A stretch of DNA of 64,000 nucleotides, taken from assembly GCF_014698115.1 (NCBI RefSeq), contig NZ_JACJSJ010000013.1, positions 1 through 64,000 on the forward strand, written 5' to 3'. This DNA is from Nostoc sp. FACHB-973. Lineage in GTDB: Bacteria; Cyanobacteriota; Cyanobacteriia; Cyanobacteriales; Nostocaceae. The notes beneath the pieces are model-generated. The model searched no databases, was not told the origin of the DNA, and saw only the letters and a list, made by a program, of their open reading frames with translations. Below, piece after piece: positions 37,265 through 46,721 of the stretch. A program made the translations under genes and the position numbers. The number at the start of each line of letters is the position of its first letter. The stretch's first letter is position 1.

Positions 37265-38038
37265 TTAACGGGTCGCTACGGTGTTTTCCAGGCGACCAAT
37301 ACCTTCAATTTCTACACGGACGCGATCGCCTAGTTGCAATGGACTTACACCCTCTGGCGTCCCTGTAAGCACCACATCCCCCGGTAGTAGCGTCATCACC
37401 TGACTGATATAAGACACTAAAACATCCGGCGGAAATACCATCTGATCGATACAGGCAGATTGGACTGGATTGGCTTCGTCATTCAGAAAAGTCTGCAATC
37501 TCGCTCCTGGATTTAATTCCCGCACAATCCAAGGACCCAAGGGACAGAAAGTATCAAAACCTTTGGCTCGCGTCCATTGACCATCCTGTTTTTGTAAATC
37601 CCGCGCTGTCACATCATTAGCAATGGTGTAGCCCCAAATTTTAGTTTGGGCGATTTCTGGCGTACACTCAAAAACGCGATCGCCAATCACTAATGCTAAC
37701 TCTCCTTCGTAATCTACTCGTTGGGACTGGGGAGGATATTTAATTTCCGTCTCAGACGGAATAATCGAAGTGGGTGGCTTCAGAAAAATTAGTGGCTCAG
37801 AAGGCACTGGAGTTCCCATTTCCGCAGCATGATCTGCATAATTCTTGCCCACCGCCACAATTTTCGACGGAGCGCAGGGAGCCAAAATTTGGTAATTTTC
37901 TGGCGTCAAAGTCAAATCAGTGGGTTGCCCTTGTAACCAGGGGGGAGCATCTAGCAACTGGACGTTGAAGGATGGTTGTAGTAACCCATAGAAAATCTGT
38001 CCTTCTTGATTTTGAATTCGCACATAGCGCTGCGCCAT
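37265..38038 (-). CDS. Fumarylacetoacetate hydrolase family protein
   Basis: 257 residues. IVAVGKNYADHAAEMGTPVP, FLKPPTSII, RVDYEGELALVIG (Glu metal ligands), YTIANDVTARDLQ, QWTRAKGFDTFCPLGPWIV, GDVVLTGTPEGV are FAH-fold signatures with the Mg-binding Glu/Asp set. Members act as hydratases, acylpyruvate hydrolases or oxaloacetate decarboxylases/tautomerases. The substrate cannot be set from sequence. It ends 4 bases from the Tic20-like gene, convergently. Confidence 0.93.
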   Translation of the reverse strand: MAQRYVRIQNQEGQIFYGLLQPSFNVQLLDAPPWLQGQPTDLTLTPENYQILAPCAPSKIVAVGKNYADHAAEMGTPVPSEPLIFLKPPTSIIPSETEIKYPPQSQRVDYEGELALVIGDRVFECTPEIAQTKIWGYTIANDVTARDLQKQDGQWTRAKGFDTFCPLGPWIVRELNPGARLQTFLNDEANPVQSACIDQMVFPPDVLVSYISQVMTLLPGDVVLTGTPEGVSPLQLGDRVRVEIEGIGRLENTVATR

Positions 38039-38449
38039 AACCTTGATGAATATCCTTTTGTCTTTGATTAAAACCTGTAAGCGGCTATTAGCAAACCTCA
38101 GTTAGCTTTTTGGCGAACCGATTGAGCCTTGTTGAGCAAAAAAGCGATCGCTATAGATACCCTGTGGAAAAGGTTAAGCTGATAGCTGAATCGATTTGCT
38201 GGCGAACACCAAAAGCTGGATTCTTACTTGCTAAAGAAACCTGGGGTCGTTTTCCGACCTAGTATTTCAATAGGGACATCCAAGAAATGAAATCCAAAGT
38301 TCGGCGGATTGGCTAATGAAACAAAATTGAAAACTGGTAAGATTATAGTTCCTTGTTGCTTCAGATGTTGATGAATACTAGTATTTTGAAATAAACTAAG
38401 TATAATTTGACACTGGCAGCCACTTTTGTCCATAAGGAGACTGAAAAAT
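38039..38449. other. Divergent leader of FAH and rpsF
   Basis: A TATAAT lies at 38401-38406, about 44 bases before rpsF, as a possible -10 without a good -35. A short GGTCG/CGACC hairpin is near 38254-38268. No gene seen. Confidence 0.4.
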
Positions 38450-38794
38450 ATGACCACAAGTTACGAAACAATGTACATCCTGCGTCCTGACTTGGGAGAC
38501 GAACAGGTAGAGCAAGCAGTTACGAAATATCAGAATTTGCTTCGGGAACAAGGCGCCGAGGATATCCAAATTCAAAATCGTGGTAAGCGTCGTCTAGCTT
38601 ATGAAATTAACAGACACCGGGATGGAATTTACATCCAGTTGAACTACACTGCACCTGCAACTGCGATCGCTCCCTTTGAACGCGCCATGCGCTTGAGTGA
38701 AGAAGTAATTCGCTATCTCACAATTAAGCAGGAACTCGAAGAGGCTAAACCTGCCAAAGTGGCTGCGACTGCAACTGCAACTGCAACTGCGTAG
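38450..38794 (+). CDS. rpsF: 30S ribosomal protein S6
   Basis: 114 residues; AAGGAGA precedes the [43 protein letters not shown] and [13 protein letters not shown] are S6 signatures. The C terminus is an alternating Ala-Thr tail ([11 protein letters not shown]) encoded by a GCAACT hexamer repeat at about 38764-38792. No rpsR follows in the window. Confidence 0.98.
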   Translation: MTTSYETMYILRPDLGDEQVEQAVTKYQNLLREQGAEDIQIQNRGKRRLAYEINRHRDGIYIQLNYTAPATAIAPFERAMRLSEEVIRYLTIKQELEEAKPAKVAATATATATA

Positions 38795-39064
38795 GAATAG
38801 GAAGTAGGGAATAGGGAATAGGGAGTGGGGGAGCAAGGGAGCAGATATCTATGGCTGGAACCAACGCGAAATGAAGGGCACAGGGGAAAGACTTGCTCCC
38901 TTATCCCTACTCTCTACTCCCCACTGCTCTTAAATAAAATTTTGTTTTTTTCTTTACCAGTGACTTGGCTCGTAATGCTAAATTAACAAATACTTGCCAA
39001 AGGTAGTACTCCCGCAGTTATACCTAAGAGTGGACAAGATTCTGAATGGGAGCGGTAAGCTACT
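38795..39064. repeat. Intergenic with G-rich repeats
   Basis: GGGAATAGGGAATAGGGAGT heptamers at 38805-38830. GGCACAGGGGAAAGACTT (38877-38894) is identical to 35551-35568, which lies inside the 979-residue gene. Confidence 0.75.
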
Positions 39065-39625
39065 GTGAGCCAATCTAATACACCCGACATTCAAGCCCTC
39101 TCTACCGAAGTATCGCAACTACGCCAAGAGTTGCAACTTCGCGATCAATTAGTGCAACAGCTATCTCAAGAACTCTTCCGGCTGGTTAAGGGTAATACTA
39201 ATTTTATGCCCCAACAGCCGGATCTTGAGCGCGATATCACGCAGTTACAAGCTTTGCAAGAACAACTCCAAGCTGTGGAACAGCAGGTGGCATTCTACCA
39301 AGAGCAAATTACAACTCGTGACTCCGAAATTTACCAATTGCGACAGTCAGTTCAAGAACTTACCGATCGCACTCGGATGTTGGAGCAAGTTGTACAAGAG
39401 TTGCCTCAAATTTACCGTCGTAAGTTTGAGGAGCGCATGACGCCAGTGAGAGAAAAAGTAGCAATGCTACAACGGGAAAACCGCCAACTACAGGCGGAAC
39501 TGCAAAGTGTAAGTTACCGTTTAGCAATCAAAACCCGCAATGCTAGTCACAGCGGCATTGATTTGCCAAATTTCCCCCGAACAGCATCCGAACAAACTCA
39601 CATTTCAACACCCCAGAATGCCTAA
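39065..39625 (+). CDS. Coiled-coil protein, function unknown
   Basis: 186 residues from a GTG at 39065. Two long coiled coils: QALSTEVSQLRQELQLRDQL to about residue 40, and DITQLQALQEQLQAVEQQVA through about residue 150, Gln/Leu-rich. A non-helical C-terminal tail follows. No membrane segment. It could be a structural or septal-type protein; no family recognised. Confidence 0.75.
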   Translation: MSQSNTPDIQALSTEVSQLRQELQLRDQLVQQLSQELFRLVKGNTNFMPQQPDLERDITQLQALQEQLQAVEQQVAFYQEQITTRDSEIYQLRQSVQELTDRTRMLEQVVQELPQIYRRKFEERMTPVREKVAMLQRENRQLQAELQSVSYRLAIKTRNASHSGIDLPNFPRTASEQTHISTPQNA

Positions 39626-40036
39626 AAGAGGATGGTTTAAAAGTAGTAGCTGATGTATCAAAAACTTTATATTTCCCCCTGCCCTCCTCTTTAAAAAGGA
39701 GGACTAGGAGGATTTTAGGGCTTATTCGGAGGTATATCTATAATGACCGTGTACTTTTCAAACATCGTCTGAGAGTAGTTTGAAAAGCTGTGTTTTGAAG
39801 AGGCTGGGGAGTCTGACAAACAATTGCATCTGCTTTGACCGATTTTGGCCATTTCCTGTACTACATAGATAGCTGGAAAGCTATGAGTTTTCCTCAACAT
39901 TGTTGTCTAAGTTAAGATAGGAAATTAGCCTGCTAGCATCAGACTTTTATCTTTGACGATGTGAGGATAAACGAAAAAGATTAAATGAATGCAAAATTGG
40001 TTGACTCCACCATCCTTCTTAAGGTAGATTTATTTA
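39626..40036. other. Intergenic with C-rich repeat and STAS remnant
   Basis: CCCTCCTCTTTAAAAAGGAGGA hairpin-like repeat (about 39680-39705). 39925-39965 copies the 3' end of the STAS gene (see separate entry). Nothing else. Confidence 0.55.
39925..39965 (-). pseudogene. C-terminal remnant of a second STAS gene
   Basis: Reverse strand reads HIVKDKSLMLAG and stop, against TTVKDKSLVLAG and stop at the end of the intact gene (40037-40075). The DNA is nearly identical over about 40 bases. The rest of the copy is gone. Confidence 0.75.
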
Positions 40037-40390
40037 TTAGCCTGCTAGCACCAGACTCTTATCTTTAACAGTGGTGATGATGTCTTCGTAAGTGTCAAAA
40101 ATCTCAAACACTGAATCTAACTGTGTAAGTTCCAAAATTAATCGTACAGGAGTTTGCACGTTGCATAAAACCAAACGACAGCCTCTTTGACGTGCAGCTT
40201 TCAGCCCTTTTACTAGAGGAACTAAACCAGAACTGTCCATAAAGTTAACTTCTGCTAGGTCGATAACCCAGAGTTGATGGGGTTGGGGCACGACTCCAGC
40301 CATCTGTTCACTCAAAGCCATACCACCTTCCAAATCGATGCTCGCTTGGGGTTTGAACAAAATCACTTGAAGTTCTTGTGTGAGAGTCAT
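40037..40390 (-). CDS. STAS-domain protein (anti-sigma factor antagonist type)
   Basis: 117 residues. VIDLAEVNFMDSSGLVPLVK holds the DSSG loop with the phosphorylatable Ser of SpoIIAA/RsbV-type regulators. GLKAARQRGCRLVLCNVQTP and RLILELTQLDSVFEIFDTYE complete the fold. Such proteins act in partner-switching control of sigma factors or kinases. No anti-sigma kinase or phosphatase is nearby. Confidence 0.92.
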   Translation of the reverse strand: MTLTQELQVILFKPQASIDLEGGMALSEQMAGVVPQPHQLWVIDLAEVNFMDSSGLVPLVKGLKAARQRGCRLVLCNVQTPVRLILELTQLDSVFEIFDTYEDIITTVKDKSLVLAG

Positions 40391-40876
40391 GAATTTAACA
40401 GGGTAGTTGGAACACTTGACAAAAAACCGAAACAGGACATAAATACGTCTTCTCTTTCAACAGCAAAATCACTGTTTTACCCAGATATTTAGGTAATTCG
40501 AGCCGTGAAGTTGACAGAGATTTTTTCAGTATTCATATCGTATAATTTGTAATAACTTTCCCAATATAGGCATAAGCGCCTAACAAATTCGGTATCAACC
40601 GTATCTTTTACTAAATTTTCATAATTTAAGTGGGGATTTATAAATTTTGTATAAATTATTTTTAGTTTTGTTACAGACGTATAGCTTTGTGGTAAGGGGA
40701 TGCGAAAAATCTTATAATTAATACTCAAAATTTAATAATTATCATGGATAATAATATATGGATTATTCAGAATTTAAGATGAGTCAATAAATCCGTGTAG
40801 CGGCTTGATTGACACCCTAGCCAAAAACAAGCAAAGATATAGTAAAAGTAAAAATTTGTAAAGACGGCGGTGCGGG
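40391..40876. other. Intergenic, AT-rich
   Basis: No supported gene. A 79-codon reverse reading at 40489-40728 has only a TTG start and no family features. Divergent promoters for the STAS and DedA genes are expected here. Confidence 0.4.
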
Positions 40877-41509
40877 ATGTCTTTAGAGCTGATTTCACTA
40901 GAAAACATCCAGGAAGTCGCCCACAACTACGGGTATTGGGCAATTTTTTTGGGAATTTTGCTAGAAAATTTAGGCATTCCTGTTCCCGGTGAAACCGTGA
41001 CCTTAGTGGGCGGATTTTTAGCTGGTAGCGATGAACTAAATTTCTGGCTGGTTCTCGGTGACGCAATTATGGGTGCTGTCATTGGGGGAGTTTGTGGCTA
41101 TTGGGTTGGTAGGCTTAGCGGTTGGCCTTTCCTGGTAAAAGTTGGTAGCATATTTCGGATTTCCGAAGTGCGACTATTGAGCATTAAAGAGCAATTTACT
41201 CAAAATAGTGCAAAAGCAGTATTTGTTGGACGTTTTTTAGCATTGCTGCGGGTTTTTGCTGCACCACTAGCTGGTATAGCCGAAATGCCTTTTAGAAAAT
41301 TCTTTTTATACAACTTCTTAGGAGCAGTTGCTTGGGCTAGTTTGATGGTGACATTGGCTTTCTTTGCTGGCAAAATTATCCCCCTAGAGCAATTGATTGC
41401 TTGGGTGGGTCAATTTGCGATCGCAGCATTACTGATTCTGGCTGCTTTAATTTTCGTGCCAATATGGCTGGAGTCTCGTCAAGTTAAAGAAGTGGGGAGT
41501 GAGGAGTGA
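40877..41509 (+). CDS. DedA-family membrane protein
   Basis: 210 residues, about five membrane segments. LLENLGIPVPGETVTLVGGF is the E-x-x-x-P-x-PGE re-entrant motif and VFVGRFLALLRVFAAPLAGI the F-x-GR...P-x-x-AG motif. DedA/SNARE-associated proteins move lipid carriers (such as undecaprenyl phosphate) or support envelope homeostasis. Orthology to a characterised member is not clear. Confidence 0.93.
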   Translation: MSLELISLENIQEVAHNYGYWAIFLGILLENLGIPVPGETVTLVGGFLAGSDELNFWLVLGDAIMGAVIGGVCGYWVGRLSGWPFLVKVGSIFRISEVRLLSIKEQFTQNSAKAVFVGRFLALLRVFAAPLAGIAEMPFRKFFLYNFLGAVAWASLMVTLAFFAGKIIPLEQLIAWVGQFAIAALLILAALIFVPIWLESRQVKEVGSEE

Positions 41510-41552
41510 GGGAGTAGGGGGAGATGAGGGAGCAACCGAAAAATTATTATTC

Positions 41553-41590
41553 TTCCTCATCCCCCTCATCCCCCTCATCCCCCTCATCTT
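41553..41590. repeat. CCTCATCCC nonamer array
   Basis: About four tandem 9-base units between the convergent DedA and argG genes. Confidence 0.85.
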
Positions 41591-41591
41591 C

Positions 41592-42794
41592 CTAACCCCT
41601 AGTTAACTGTGACCAAATGCGAGTTGGTAGTCCCCAAACGTAGATAAAGCCCTCAGCGGCTTTGTGGTCGAATTGGTCATCGGCTCCGTAGGTTGCCAAA
41701 TCGGGAGTGTAAAGGGAATTGTCGCTCGAACGTCCAACGATGGTGGCGCTACCCTTAAACAACTTAACTCGCACAGTTCCAGATACTTGCTCTTGTGTCT
41801 TTTGAATAAAGGCATCAAGTGCAGCTTTGAGTGGACTGTACCAAAGACCGTTGTAAACGATTTGGCTATAGGTTTCTTCAATCCCACGCTTGTAATGGGT
41901 GACATCTGCTGTCAAAGTCAAACTTTCCAGATCCCTATGTGCCTGAATTAGGACTAACATCGCGGGTGATTCGTAAATCTCCCGCGATTTTATGCCCACT
42001 AGACGGTTTTCGATCATATCAATCCGCCCAACACCGTGATTTCCCACAAGTTGATTGAGTTGTTCAATTAGCTCAACTGGCTTTTTGGCTACACCATTGA
42101 GGGTGTTGGGAATACCACGATAGAAACCAATTTCGATATATTCTGGTTCATTGGGGGTGTTGGCGATCGCTTTGGTCATTTCATAGATTTCTTCTGGTGG
42201 CTCAAATGAGGGATCTTCAAGTAAACCAGCTTCAATACTACGACCGAGCAAATTCTTGTCAATGCTATAGGGAGAAGATTTTTTGACTGGAGAGGGAATA
42301 CCAAACTTTTCACCATAGGCGATGGTTTCCTCACGGCTCATTCCCCATTCTCTGGCTGGTGCAAGGATTTTTAGATTAGGGTTGAGGGCGGTGACAGAGA
42401 CATCAAAGCGGACTTGATCGTTACCTTTGCCGGTGCAACCGTGAGCGATCGCATCAGCACCATATTTTTCGGCTGTTTCTACTAATACCTTGGCAATCAG
42501 GGGACGAGCAAGGGCGGTTCCTAGAGGATAACGATTTTCATAAAGGGCGTTGGCTTGAATTGCTCCAAAGGCGTAATCTTTAACAAAACTGTCTTTGACA
42601 TCCGCCACTAGGGATTCACTTGCACCCGATTTCAGAGCTTTTTCTCGGACTGGCTCTAATTCATCTCCCTGGCCTAAATCTGCTGCTAGGGTAATCACCT
42701 CTTCCACACCCCACTCCTGCTTCAGATAAGGGATGCAAACAGAGGTATCCACTCCGCCAGAATATGCCAGAACAACCTTTTTGGCGCGACCCAT
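41592..42794 (-). CDS. argG: Argininosuccinate synthase
   Basis: 400 residues. [20 protein letters not shown] is the PP-loop; [15 protein letters not shown] and [17 protein letters not shown] bind citrulline/aspartate; the C terminus ends with [14 protein letters not shown]. Catalyses ATP-dependent joining of citrulline and aspartate in arginine synthesis. In heterocyst formers it also feeds cyanophycin and nitrogen export. Confidence 0.99.
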   Translation of the reverse strand: MGRAKKVVLAYSGGVDTSVCIPYLKQEWGVEEVITLAADLGQGDELEPVREKALKSGASESLVADVKDSFVKDYAFGAIQANALYENRYPLGTALARPLIAKVLVETAEKYGADAIAHGCTGKGNDQVRFDVSVTALNPNLKILAPAREWGMSREETIAYGEKFGIPSPVKKSSPYSIDKNLLGRSIEAGLLEDPSFEPPEEIYEMTKAIANTPNEPEYIEIGFYRGIPNTLNGVAKKPVELIEQLNQLVGNHGVGRIDMIENRLVGIKSREIYESPAMLVLIQAHRDLESLTLTADVTHYKRGIEETYSQIVYNGLWYSPLKAALDAFIQKTQEQVSGTVRVKLFKGSATIVGRSSDNSLYTPDLATYGADDQFDHKAAEGFIYVWGLPTRIWSQLTRG

Positions 42795-42895
42795 TAATTT
42801 CTCCAGTTAGGAAAACAAAGAATTGAGTCATTATTATATCGAAACTAATCCGTATATACTTTATTGATGCAACAACTCCATTCCCATAAACAAAA

Positions 42896-45800
42896 TTAAC
42901 GACACTCACGACTCATCACTAAATCCCCATTCGCTAGTCGATACACCCCTTCGGGTTCCACAATGGGGTCGCCTTTTTTCCAGGAACTGGTTCCACTATT
43001 ATTCGTGACACTCTGCACATCACCTGTAGGATAACTAGAAGCCGCAGCTTCACCAGGACGATTGGGTAAACCACCAGTACCTGTAATTATAAAAGTTCCT
43101 TCTTGCTTGGGACTGCGGGCAATGCAGCTATTAGCAATTAGGGCGTTAGTATCAATGGGATTGTTTTGTAATTCTGTGAGGCTGTTTTGGATAAAACTAA
43201 TATCAGGTACACCAATAATATTTCCAGAGATTGCACCACTGGCATTAATATCAGAGCTACCATTATTATTTAGTAACTGAAAGCTATTTCTATCAGTTAA
43301 TGTTTGTCTGGGGTCAAATAGAGAATCACTAAATACAGCGCGGGTGTTAAATGTAATATCTCCACCTTGTCCCTCTGGTGCGAAGGCGAGAATGTCGCTA
43401 TCTTCTGACGCGATAATAGTATCTGCTGAGAGAAAAATATTCCCACCTCTACCGCTACCACTAGATAAATCGGTACGAATATCGCTGTTATTTCGCAGGT
43501 TAATATTTCTTGCAGTGACATTAATATTACCACCGCCTGCTTGTTCAGATCGGGCGTTGATAACACCATTACTCACATTAAAATTTTCCTTGGCAGTAAT
43601 ATTGATATCGCCTGGAATACCTTGTCCCAGACTGCCTGTATAAACTACAGTGAGATTATTAGGCAAGTTTAAATCATTTGTAAATAAATTAAAGTTAGTT
43701 GTAGATATAGATATTTTTCCACCGTTTCCAGTAGAGCCAGTACCTGCAAATAAGCCAGTCACAGTATCTAAATTTGTAGAGATAGCGATACTGTCTGTGG
43801 CATTGATAGTAATATCACCAGATTTACCATTATCGGAAGTTCCTGTAATTATAACTCCACCATTAGATGCTTCAAATACACGAGCATTAATTGTAATATT
43901 ACCTCCGTTACTAGAATTTTCTGTGAATGCAGATACACCGGCTTCGTTTGTTGCAAGGAAATAATCTGTGTTAATTATAATATCTCCCCCTTGACCAAAC
44001 GCTCCCCTTTGGGTTTCAGTTGATATTAAGCTGCCAAATCCATCTGTATTTGTTCCTGATATAGTCACTGCATCAGCAGCATCGATGCGAATATTTCCAC
44101 CTCTACCTTGTCCAGCAGGTAAACCCCTCTCTGCTTCAGAAATTAGAGCATCAATTTGACCACCGTTAGTTAAAGTCAACCTTGGTGTTTGAATTTGAAT
44201 ATCTCCAGCATTTCCGACTCCACCAGCTCCTACGCGACTATTAATTGTACTGTTGTCAACAATAACCCTCTCATTGCTGAGAATAAAGATATCACCACCA
44301 TTCCCCTTGCCGAAAGTTCCAGCATTTATAGCTCCATTTGTTAACTGCAAATGTTTAGTATTAATTGTTATATCACCCCCATTACCTACAGCGACTATAT
44401 TATCTTGGAAAGCTTCAACTCCTGTAGTGAGCAAGCTAGGAGAATTACCGTTAGAACTAATTAAATCAACAGAATCTGATGCATTGATAGTGATATTACC
44501 TGCATTGCCTCCTAAATTGTTAGCTGCTTCTGCTCTGATAGAACCGCCATTCTTTACAAGGAGATTTTTGGTTTCTAGTTTTATATCGCCAGCGCGACTA
44601 CTGCTAAAAGTTCTGGTAACAATACCAGTAATGATATCTTTTGAACTTTGAGAATCGATTTCTATTGAATCAGTAGCTGTAATATTGATGTTTCCACCAC
44701 GTCCAATTGTTTCACCTGGTTCTGGTTCTCCAGAATTTGAAGATATAACTCCAGAATTTGTTAAAGTAATCTTCCCAGTTTGAATATTTACATTCCCAGC
44801 ATTACCAACATTAGAAATAACTTCTGGAAAAGAAAGTGCAGATGTAGTTATCAAAGATTTATCTACACTAATATCTCTAACTATAACATTTATATTTCCA
44901 GCATTACCACTGCCAAGAGTACTAGTTGATAGCCGAGAACTATTTTCCAGATTCAAACGATTGGTAGTAATTGATAAATTACCTGCATTTCCTTTTCCAA
45001 AAGTCATTGAAAAGATATTAGCTGAATCGTTTAAAATAATTGAATTAGCAGCTTGAATTTTAATATCTCCAGAATCATCTGCTAAAAGATTAGTAGCACT
45101 GATAGAACTATAATCCCCTAACGAAAGATTTTGCGCTTGGATATTAATACCACCACTTTTTCCACTAGTTGAACCAAACAGAGAGGAATCGCTTAGGAAA
45201 ACACCACTTATAATCGCACTAGGATTCAAACTTCCATCAGCAAAAGTTCCACCTCTTCCTGATAGAGAAATTGTGTCGTTAACTTTGATATTAACAACAC
45301 CTGAATTACCCTGCCTGGCATATGCCCGAATTTCACCACCATCGATTATTTTCAGCGATTCAGCAACAACATTGATATTTCCACTATTTCCAGATTCTAG
45401 AGCAACATTCCATATAGAACTTTGGTCAGCTATAGTTACAATTCCAGTTGCATTGATTGAGATATCACCTGCTTGGGCTGATGGAATTCCTTGATTAAAA
45501 ACTATACTGCTAAACAAAAGACTAGAATTTAGTAAATTAAAATCGTTAACATTAACTATGATATTGCCGCCACTTGCAACGACCACACCAGCAGCAGATT
45601 GATTCACGAATGAAGCATTTGCTCTTGCCACATTCTCAGCAAAATTTAGGCGCAAATTGTCGCCATCAACATTTAGTCCTACTGTTCCAGGTGCAGTTAA
45701 ACCACCAATTTCTACTCTGCCATCTAGTGCATAAACCTGCCCTCCATCCATGAAAATTTGCCCTGTCGATTCCGGTGTAGGTGCAATCCGACCACCAAGT

Positions 45801-46393
45801 AGGATTAAAGTTTTATTATTAGGAACTGCCAAAGTTGCACGATTGTCAATTGAGTTTGCACCTTGAGCAGCGATTTGATTAAATAAAAATGCTGTCGGAT
45901 TAACACTAAGTAAAGTATTTTCTGGTGTAACCGATGATGTTGAAGAAAACTCAGCACCGTCAGAAAATTGAATTGCATTAGCTGTAGTTGCTACGAAGGA
46001 ACCACCAATATTTAATTGAGCATTTTTACCAAAAATAATACCATTGGGATTCATCAAAAATAAATTAGCGCTACCTTGGGTGCGAATTAATCCTTGAATC
46101 TCAGAGGGTGTTCCACCAGTTACTCGTGCAAAGATATTGACAATATTGAGTTCATTGATAAAAATTGCTGCCCCACTATTAGGAACATTAAAATTGCTAA
46201 AACTGTGAAATAAATTTGTGTTACCGACTGTTCTTCCATCCAAAATAAAAGAATTTAAACCAATATCTATAACTTGTGTTCCTAATGTTTGGTCGGCTGT
46301 GACTTGAGCTAAGGCTTTGGCGTTTGTTGTGACAGTCAAACTGAGCAATAGTCCTAAAGGCCACCACCAATTGCAATTAGACTGCTGGATCAT
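42896..46393 (-). CDS. TpsA-like filamentous haemagglutinin exoprotein
   Basis: 1165 residues. Signal peptide (WWWPLGLLLSLTVTTNAKALAQ), then the TPS secretion domain: FNVPNSGAAIFINELNIVNI, LMNPNGIIFGKNAQLNIGGS with the NPNG motif. A long beta helix of about 20-residue repeats follows, rich in GNAGNI, GGNITI(N), GKGNGGDI blocks. The C terminus has a Cys pair (IANSCIARSPKQEG and SRECR), typical of cyanobacterial members. It should be exported by a TpsB pore (none in the window) and act as adhesin or surface fibre. Divergent from the protease-like gene. Confidence 0.93.
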   Translation of the reverse strand: MIQQSNCNWWWPLGLLLSLTVTTNAKALAQVTADQTLGTQVIDIGLNSFILDGRTVGNTNLFHSFSNFNVPNSGAAIFINELNIVNIFARVTGGTPSEIQGLIRTQGSANLFLMNPNGIIFGKNAQLNIGGSFVATTANAIQFSDGAEFSSTSSVTPENTLLSVNPTAFLFNQIAAQGANSIDNRATLAVPNNKTLILLGGRIAPTPESTGQIFMDGGQVYALDGRVEIGGLTAPGTVGLNVDGDNLRLNFAENVARANASFVNQSAAGVVVASGGNIIVNVNDFNLLNSSLLFSSIVFNQGIPSAQAGDISINATGIVTIADQSSIWNVALESGNSGNINVVAESLKIIDGGEIRAYARQGNSGVVNIKVNDTISLSGRGGTFADGSLNPSAIISGVFLSDSSLFGSTSGKSGGINIQAQNLSLGDYSSISATNLLADDSGDIKIQAANSIILNDSANIFSMTFGKGNAGNLSITTNRLNLENSSRLSTSTLGSGNAGNINVIVRDISVDKSLITTSALSFPEVISNVGNAGNVNIQTGKITLTNSGVISSNSGEPEPGETIGRGGNINITATDSIEIDSQSSKDIITGIVTRTFSSSRAGDIKLETKNLLVKNGGSIRAEAANNLGGNAGNITINASDSVDLISSNGNSPSLLTTGVEAFQDNIVAVGNGGDITINTKHLQLTNGAINAGTFGKGNGGDIFILSNERVIVDNSTINSRVGAGGVGNAGDIQIQTPRLTLTNGGQIDALISEAERGLPAGQGRGGNIRIDAADAVTISGTNTDGFGSLISTETQRGAFGQGGDIIINTDYFLATNEAGVSAFTENSSNGGNITINARVFEASNGGVIITGTSDNGKSGDITINATDSIAISTNLDTVTGLFAGTGSTGNGGKISISTTNFNLFTNDLNLPNNLTVVYTGSLGQGIPGDINITAKENFNVSNGVINARSEQAGGGNINVTARNINLRNNSDIRTDLSSGSGRGGNIFLSADTIIASEDSDILAFAPEGQGGDITFNTRAVFSDSLFDPRQTLTDRNSFQLLNNNGSSDINASGAISGNIIGVPDISFIQNSLTELQNNPIDTNALIANSCIARSPKQEGTFIITGTGGLPNRPGEAAASSYPTGDVQSVTNNSGTSSWKKGDPIVEPEGVYRLANGDLVMSRECR

Positions 46394-46721
46394 AAATTTT
46401 TCTCTTGCGTGTCAGTTGTAGCAACTGATATCTAGTCTGAAGCTTGGGGTGAGCAATTGCAACGTTGCATAGATAAGTGCAAAAGACAATACACTTTTAT
46501 GCAATTTTACATACACAATTATGCTGATATCGATACTGAAAGTTGCATCTAAGTTTGCATAAAAGCTGAAGGACTAATTTCTGTGTTTTATTTACTCTGT
46601 GAATTGCTAAAGATTTTAAGTGTCAAAAATTTTCATAAAGTCGGAGTAAACATCCAGCATTTTCAGATCATCAGGCTATTTACTGGCATTGAAATATTCG
46701 CATAATACAAGAGAGAAACTT
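46394..46721. promoter_or_regulatory. Divergent control region with four TTGCAT boxes
   Basis: TTGCAT at 46465-46470, 46543-46548 and 46555-46560 on the + strand and ATGCAA at 46499-46504, all within 96 bases. They could be operator half-sites for the TpsA-like and protease-like genes. GAGAG precedes the ATG at 46722. Confidence 0.35.

Noticed and set aside
40489-40728. 79-codon reverse frame upstream of the STAS gene
   Set aside because: Only a TTG start, no ribosome site and no recognisable domain; kept out of the gene list.
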